Program-made: the position numbers and the translations under genes | Notes under the pieces: model-generated | Seen by the model: the letters and a program-made list of their open reading frames with translations, nothing else | Told to the model about the DNA's origin: nothing | The model's database searches: none | Part shown: one piece after another, positions 57,857-64,000 of the stretch | Layout of the letters: each line of letters begins with the position of its first letter | Position numbering within the stretch: the first letter of the stretch is position 1 | Assembly: GCA_018350325.1 (NCBI GenBank) | Contig: JAEVLN010000014.1 | Coordinates: 1,576,001-1,640,000 of the forward strand | Direction of reading: 5' to 3' | Source: Globodera rostochiensis | Taxonomy: Eukaryota > Nematoda > Chromadorea > Rhabditida > Heteroderidae | Length of the DNA: 64,000 nt

Positions 57857-60800
57857 TTAAAATTTAAAAATGTTTGGCGATCCGTCCGTCGGCACGCCCC
57901 ACAGCAGCTGCTGCTGATTGTTGTTGTTCTTGTCCATGGCATTCCCTGCGGCACAATTCTCCGCCACTGGCCGCTCATTTGCCTTCAAGTCACTTTGCGG
58001 GCATTTTCTTTTGCCGTTGCCGCCGTTCTTCAGTTGCCCCTTGCCGTTCTTCATCGTTGCAAATCGCCCGTGCTGCTGTCGTTTCAATTTGTGCAAAGAG
58101 ATCGCCTGATGCTGAACATCGCCTTCGAGCGTTATTGGCGAATGGCCTCTGTACCGTAAGAGTTTTACTGACTTTGTACGATTGTAGCCTAAGGGTTGTT
58201 GTACGAAAGTGTTCCATAACCTCATAGCCTAAGGGTTGTTTTACGAAAGTGTTCCATAACCTCATAGCCTAAGGGTTGTTGTACGAAAGTGTTCCATAAC
58301 CTCATAGCCTAAGGGTTGTTGTACGAAAGTGTTCCATAACCTCATAGCCTAAGGGTTGTTGTACGAAAGTGTTCCATAACCTCATAGCCTAAGGGTTGTT
58401 GTACGAAAGTGTTCCATAACCTCATAGCCTAAGGGTTGTTGTACGAAAGTGTTCCATAACCTCATAGCCTAAGGGTTGTTGTACGAAAGTGTTCCATAAC
58501 CAAAGTCTTCTTTAACGATTCGGTTGTAGAACATTTTTGACTATTCGAAAACCAACAATGTTGGAGCTGGATAAAACATTTTTGTTATGGCGTTACCCCG
58601 TAGACGGACTGTACGTGTCCGACCCCTGGTAGCCCGAGTCGCGCGTCGTTTTTCGCGACAAAGCTTTGGTCAGCGCACAGTGCTCGCCGAACTCTACGTC
58701 ATCCCTGTCCTCCTCGTGTTCATCTTCAGCCTCACTTCGTTCCGTCGCAAACTCAACCTCGTCCAAGTCGCTCTCCACAAAGGAGTACTGGTCGATCGGG
58801 TTGACTGCCAGTGAGAATTGCTGAATATATGTGCAATTTGACAATTAAATCGACCATCCCGGATGTTGTTGATATGACGACATTTGCACAACAACCTCTT
58901 CAACCCTACTGAAACTTAATTCTTCCAAATGAGCCAATTTTTTTTTTAGTTGGCTTTAGCATAGTTTTGTCAGCAAATGTCGGGTAACGTCCACTGACTA
59001 TGCCAAAGGAAGGGGAATGGCACTGTCTCCAGCTGTCTTTGTGTCGACGAAGGGCCAATGCCGACCTTAACGTGAATTCGATGGGTTGTCTGTGCCACTT
59101 TTTGAAAAGGAATAAGCCTGTTTTGGCATTTGCTAACCTGAATACTCCGTTGCAACTGATGCAACAATGCGGGGATTGTTCGGCGTGCTGCAATTGGTGG
59201 GCCTGAAGCGCAACATCGGATTGAAAACGCTCAGGACATCTGGCAATTAAAAGAAACCAAGCTTTTACTGGTTGCATGGACTAATTAAATTGCAATGTAT
59301 TGCTTACTTTTCGCAGCAATATTTGTGTTCCTCCATCTCATCGTGGTAGGCAATGTGCCGTGAAAAGTACTCACGGCTAGGGAAGTACAGCTTGCACTTG
59401 CGGCAGTTGAACACCTGAACAGAAGAAGGGTTAATATAAACAAATTGTGCCACAGATGGTGCTGACCCTGTGTCTGTTCCTGCGCATGTACTCCTCGATC
59501 AGTTCGATCGGCAATTCCCTTTCCCGCGTCGAGGTGACTGCGATATGCGTGGAGGAGGAGGAAGCGCTGCTGCAACTTTTGTCGCCGCTGCTGTTGTGCA
59601 GTTGGTGATGGAATTGCGAGGAATCGAAGGAGGAGGAGGAAGCAAAGTCGGGAGGATGACCGTTCAACGGGACAGTGTCGACCATTGGCGATAAAATGCA
59701 CGGGGGCACCGGCACATAGGAACAATCTCTGAACAGACGGAGAGGGCCAATTCAATTCAATTCAATTCAATTCAATACAAATCTGTCCAACCCCGATCAA
59801 TTCAATTCAATACAAATCTGTCCAACCCGATCAATTCAATTCAATACAAATCTGTCCAACCCGATCAATTCAATTCAATACAAATCTGTCCAACCCCGAT
59901 CAATTCAATTCAATACAATACAAATCTGTCCAACCCGATCAATTCAAACAAAAATACCCCCAATTTGCGCATTACCCGCTGCCATTCAAGCCCAAGCAGT
60001 GCGGCTGCTGGTGTTGTGAGCCGTCAGGCTGTACTCGTCCCGCTTCTGAGTTTGTTCCGACCATTAAAAGTCCTCGCCCGCCGTTCTCCCCCATTGGGAT
60101 AAATGTGCTCATATTGGGCACGTAAATGTCTCCGTTGGTTGGCGATGTGTTTATGCTGATGGAAGACGAGATGGGGGCTTTAAAAGATTTTCGTTTATTT
60201 ACAAAATTCACAAAATTTGTTCAAGAACCATTGGCACTGTTATTGTTGCCGGTTTTCTGGCTTTTTTCGCTTGACCGATTGTATGCCCTCCGGCGATATC
60301 TGTTGGCAACGAAAGTGATCCCGATCAATGATCAATCTAAAACACTTACGGGTGACCGACCAAACTGAATTCTCCGGCCAACAGAAGCCGGTTACGTTCC
60401 GGACATTTGTGCTGATAGAGGTTCGAGCGGAATTTGTACGTCTGGAATGGAATTAAAAAGTAGGATTACACAATGAACGGAGTTATGGGGGGGGGGGGAA
60501 TTTTTGCTTCGGTTTCTATACAAATTTGTGAACTTCTTGGAAATGCCATTGTTTATGAAAGAAACAGGGCCCGATTGACTGAATGTCCGTCGTCCACTCG
60601 CCTTCATGCAAAATCGACACTTAAAAGGGCGGTCGTTGCTGTGTTTGACCGCGTGCTGCTTCAAGTACCACACCGAATTGAAAAGCTTTCCGCAGTCTCT
60701 GCAAGCGCATTGCTGGTTCTTCTCCAGCGTGATGCTGATATTGTCCACTTCTTGCGGAGAGATGACAATTGGAGGCGGGGGAGGGGCAGCAAATTCGGCT

Positions 60801-61464
60801 GGCGGTGAAGTGGCGTCGGTGGGACGGCTGAAAATGAAAAAATGCTCTTACAAATTAAACACTAAACATTTTATAATTCTGTTGGACAACATATGAATTA
60901 ACACAAAATTTGCCTCTCCGAACTGCTTCCCCTCTTCGCTCTCTTCTGCTGGGGCTGCTGACTTTGCTCTCCGAACGGCACTTCTTCCTTGACCGTCCCC
61001 ACGGGCATTCTTTCAGCTTCTTCACATCCGCTGTCGTTCATCCCAAGCAGAAACTGTTCCACGGCTTCTGTTGCGAGGAATTCCCCCTTAACCGCACTGT
61101 CCACCAGCTCGCCAAGACAGTCCGAACTGCTCGGTTCCCCTTCAAGCCGATGTTGTTCGCCAATTGCAAGGAGTTCCACACATTTTTGTTCCCGAGCCTC
61201 CGTCTTTTTAAATGCGGAATTGCCGCCTCTATCGTCAACTGAAGACATCGCAGCCGCCAGTTGTCTGCCCATGCAAAGGTCACCGTCGCTGAGTGCGCCC
61301 AACTCCTGCAGATCCACCAGTCCGTCTTCCTCAAGCAGTCCATCTCCGCCATAAACATGTCGATGAGTCCTTTCTGGCGGACGGCGCATGTGGTGAAGGG
61401 CCGCAAGCTGAGTGGGTTCGTCTTCGGGTCCACCGCCTCCACCACTGTCCTCCATTTCCATCAC
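57857..61464 (-). CDS. C2H2/C2HC zinc-finger transcription regulator
   Basis: Nuclear DNA-binding protein. Exon 1 (from 61464) is acidic, with LDL/GGG-type low complexity, and ends in a basic NLS-like QQKRAKRGSSSER. Exon 2 (about 60828-60614) encodes CACRDCGKLFNSVWYLKQH...H and the start of a second finger CRFCMK. The second finger is completed in exon 3 (about 60441 down, TYKFRSNLYQHKCPER). A Pro/Ser/Asn-rich exon (60211-59976) and a Ser-rich exon (59728 down, ending RRNRHRVSTIC) follow. Then come two more fingers (FNCRKCKLYFPSREYFSRH; CEKCPERFQSDVALQAHQLQH) and a half finger (CCISCNGVF then LRSALALRRHKDSW). The tail is acidic (58844-58597) and its last exon, rich in Gly/Asn/Gln, stops at 57857 (NIFKF). 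Phases agree across the junctions checked. Exact orthology not recognised. Confidence 0.8.
58188..58503 (-). repeat. 40-bp tandem repeat, 8 copies, in the last intron of the zinc-finger gene
   Basis: The plus-strand unit starts CCTAAGGGTTGTTGTACGAA and ends GTGTTCCATAACCTCATAG. Period is exactly 40 bp from 58188 to 58507 with one internal variant (TTTTACG). The host intron runs from the donor near 58596 to the acceptor near 58158 on the minus strand and would otherwise be about 120 bp. Confidence 0.97.
59745..59950 (-). repeat. About 41-bp tandem repeat, 5 copies, in a zinc-finger gene intron
   Basis: The unit combines CAATTCAATTCAATACAAAT and CTGTCCAACCCCGAT. Copies differ by one C in the CCCC run and by the number of TTCAA steps. 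It starts about 25 nt after the donor at 59975 (minus strand) and ends just before the acceptor at about 59729. Confidence 0.95.
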
Positions 61465-63602
61465 TTCAATTGAAAAGAGACGATCAGAGACTTTAACTTT
61501 AAGTAAAACTTTTTGGAATTTTCCAGGGTAAAAATGAAAGAATCGAGGTGATAATGGAAGGAGGAGAAACCATTCGGAATGGGTCCGATTTATTATTATT
61601 TTTGATTAAATTTGAACGAATTGGGCACGAGGAGCTGACCATTTACTGATCAAACAATTTGAATGTTGGAAGCAAACCTTCTTCAAAAGTAACTTTATCT
61701 TTTCATTTTCAAAATGTGCTCTCCACTGAACTCTTCTGATTTTCGCCCCCCCCATATGTCTCCAATTCCGTTCCCGAAAAACGTAATAAAATGAATGTCC
61801 CGAAGCGTTTTCCCCCGTTGTCCAGGGGCAAAATTCCTTGCACAATACGGCCGGCGGCGGGGGGAGGGGGGGGGGGGGGGGGGGGGGTGGACGGATTCGG
61901 CCGCCACCACCCCAGGGGCTGAATGGCCATCATTCCCCCCCCCCCTCCCCTCCCCCCCCCCCCCCCAACGCCACAGACCCCCTCTCCCCTCCCCCACATT
62001 CCCTTCCGTCCTCCATCGGCGGCCTCCGTCCATTTTTCAAAGACGTTGGGGGCGAGTGATGTGTCCGTTGGTGGATGGGAGGATGAGACGACGAACGCCC
62101 ATCTTCCGAGAGGAAGAGGACCCGTCCATTCTCGACTTTGGCGATGAGCCTACGACTTTTGATGCGGGGGGGGGGGGAGGCCATTCAATTCAGCGGACCA
62201 TTGCTGGAGGTGGTGTTTGGGATGAGACACTTTGTTAAGGAAAAAATGAGAGGATGATTAATAGAGTGATAAGGGGAGGGGGAGAGAAAGGCCTAGAGGG
62301 GAAGGATGAAGGAGACCCCAGGGGGATGTGACCAGCCGGGAGGGGAGGGGGGGGGGGGGGGGGAGGGGGGGGGGGTCAGCTGAGCAGTCGGGCTGTCAAT
62401 GGACGCCGGTTGCGGAATGAATCATAAAATGGAGTCTGATTCTGATTAGAAAAGGTTTTAGTTGAAGATGTTCTTTTCTGCTGGATGGGACGGTTCAATT
62501 GGTGGGGCGAATGAACGAATTGTTTTTTGACAAAAGAAAAGGAAGGAAAAGACGATGGAGGAGTTCATGCCAAAAAAACAACAAATGCTGATAATATTGG
62601 AGACAGACCATTCCAAAACAAAAATTGATAAGATTGTCAGAAAAAAACGTTTCCCGGGAAGTTGGAGGAAAGAAGAGTAAACAAACAGCGAAGAGACGAC
62701 GTTAGGAAATGGTTTAAGATCAAATTTTGATCAGCGACTACAAATGATCGGTGGGCGAGGACATACAAAACATTCTCCAATCGTTCATTTTCTGTTATGG
62801 GATGAATGGTTGGGTTGGAAAGGGGGGGGGGTGGTGGGGGGGGGGGGTGGCCGAGATTGGACCCATTCACCACTGGCGGGGGGGGGGGGGGGGATGTGTG
62901 CGAATGGCGGCGTTGTTGTCCGGTCAATCCGCGTCTCTGCGCCATCCGTCCGTCCGCACATTGGGGGAAAACTTGCTGGGGATGGACGGCCAACCGGACG
63001 ACAAACGCTGGCCGAGAGGAAAGAGGAGCAGTCGTCCGTCTCCGCCGTCCATTCGCCCCCCTCCCCCCTCCCCACATTCTCTCATCGTCGGCTGCCCAAC
63101 TCCAAATATGGACACAACGTCAAACACTAGAGGACGGCCAACCAAAGGGGAAGAGTGGCCGAGCTCCACTCGAGAAAGTCGAGAATGGACTGGACGGCGA
63201 GGCGAGAGCGGAAGAGCGAGGGAGTGAGAAAAAAGGAGGGCTGGCGGGAGAATGGGGAGGGGGCGTGGACGGACGGCCGGACGGACGGACATCGTCGTTT
63301 TTTCGGTGGAAGAGAAAGATACGCCATGATGGGAGGGAGCTATGATGGTCATCCCCTAGCCACCACAACATGGAGATGAATGGGCTGTGAATGGAGGGGA
63401 GGGGGGGGTGGGAGGGGGGGGGCACTAGGACCCCGAGAAGAATGGGACGGAGGAGAAGAGGAAAATAGCTGTGAAAGGGGAGGGAAGTGGGGGGGGGGGC
63501 TTAAATATCACCAGATTAATGCAATTCGCCTGTAGAATTGTGAGTTTGCTGAGGAAGCATTGCCTTTAATGTCCCCCGGCTAATTATTAAATAATTAGCA
63601 CA
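61465..63602. other. G/C-run-rich intergenic region
   Basis: Upstream flank of the zinc-finger gene. It is dense in mononucleotide runs: G at 61860-61888, C at 61936-61966, G at 62168-62179, 62347-62374, 62821-62847, 62878-62893 and 63488-63499. Long overlapping frames in up to five of six phases (Gly/Pro/Arg-rich) are what such sequence gives by chance. No gene supported. Confidence 0.5.
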
Positions 63603-64000
63603 ATGTCAGAGGCAATTTCGCCGGGCAGCAGCAATAGCGGGGCTTTGTTTGAGGGAATGTTGAAGGATGGCACCATAAGGTTCGTTCTTTCGAGACAGCC
63701 GTCCCCTACTGGTCATCCTGGTACCAGCCGAGGCAAAGAACGGCAAAGCGCGGAGAGGGACGGGAGTAGAACATCCCCCGAGGGGACAAACATTCACCCT
63801 CCCACTCCTTTTTCTTCTCCCTCCCCTCTTTCTATTCCTCTCTCACACTTCTCATCTCCCCTCTTTTGCACCAAATTCGTTCCAAAAATAGCCTGAAGCA
63901 AATCAGCTGGCACGGGCCAAATGGACGTCTGGCAAACAATTCAACCGATGGGCGGGGGGGGGGGGAATTGTCGCCATAATTATTCCCACAATTCATATAA
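63603..64000 (+). CDS. Possible first two exons of a gene running off the window
   Basis: The ATG at 63603 opens MSEAISPGSSNSGALFEGML and reaches a donor at about 63682 (ATAAG/GTTCG). An acceptor at 63892 (AAAATAG) gives an in-phase continuation SLKQISWHGPNGRLANNSTDG before a G-run near the window end. The intron between is CT-rich, as expected before an acceptor. No family recognised and the evidence is only frame and borders. Confidence 0.35.

Noticed and set aside
58188..58503. Regular 40-bp repeats considered as a CRISPR array
   Set aside because: The copies are directly adjacent with no variable spacers, and the array sits in an intron of an animal gene.
61795..63425. Many overlapping Gly/Pro/Arg frames upstream of the zinc-finger gene
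   Set aside because: They occur in up to five of six frames over homopolymer-rich DNA, lack consistent borders and show no domain.

Overview
The window is animal nuclear DNA, most probably from a nematode. Genes have many introns with GT..AG borders (some only 44-52 bp, others several kb), two recognisable genes are classic nematode neuromuscular loci (unc-52/perlecan and unc-79), and long G or C runs are very frequent in the introns. The G-run-rich, repeat-rich introns suggest a tylenchid such as a cyst nematode, but that is inference. There is no sign of bacterial, plasmid or viral sequence, and no CRISPR array, rRNA or tRNA that I could recognise.

Layout. 1-890 (minus): 5' half of a hedgehog acyltransferase (HHAT/MBOAT) gene. 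1605-33278 (plus): a nearly complete perlecan/UNC-52 gene holding, in order, LDL-receptor class A repeats, an Ig domain, three more LDLa repeats, an Ig domain, laminin-EGF and two laminin IV modules, about 14 Ig domains, a highly charged linker, and three laminin G domains with interleaved EGF modules. One perlecan intron (11105-14244) hosts a complete antisense gene of 316 aa. 33797-35073 (minus): a putative secreted Pro/Gln/Ser-rich protein. 35871-37611 (plus): a DEG/ENaC-like protein without a visible second membrane segment. 37715-49268 (minus): unc-79, regulator of the NALCN sodium leak channel. 50622-51617 (minus): a fully resolvable four-exon secreted orphan of 215 aa. 52594-52800 (minus): a possible small secreted peptide. 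54762-56317 (plus): an SLC35F3/F4-type transporter. 57857-61464 (minus): a C2H2-type zinc-finger regulator. 63603-end (plus): possibly the first exons of another gene.

The genes do not form a pathway or operon. Perlecan is a basement membrane protein of the muscle attachment, UNC-79 and the DEG/ENaC-like protein concern membrane excitability, HHAT palmitoylates secreted proteins in the ER, and the zinc-finger protein is a nuclear regulator.

The most unusual signal is in the introns. Tandem minisatellites repeatedly begin at, or within about 100 nt downstream of, a 5' splice site, in three genes and on both strands. In two perlecan introns the repeated unit contains the end of the exon together with its splice donor, giving 13 and 6 copies of an exon-tail plus donor. 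Most exon coordinates below were placed by hand from reading frame, splice borders and phase, so individual borders may be off by a few bases.
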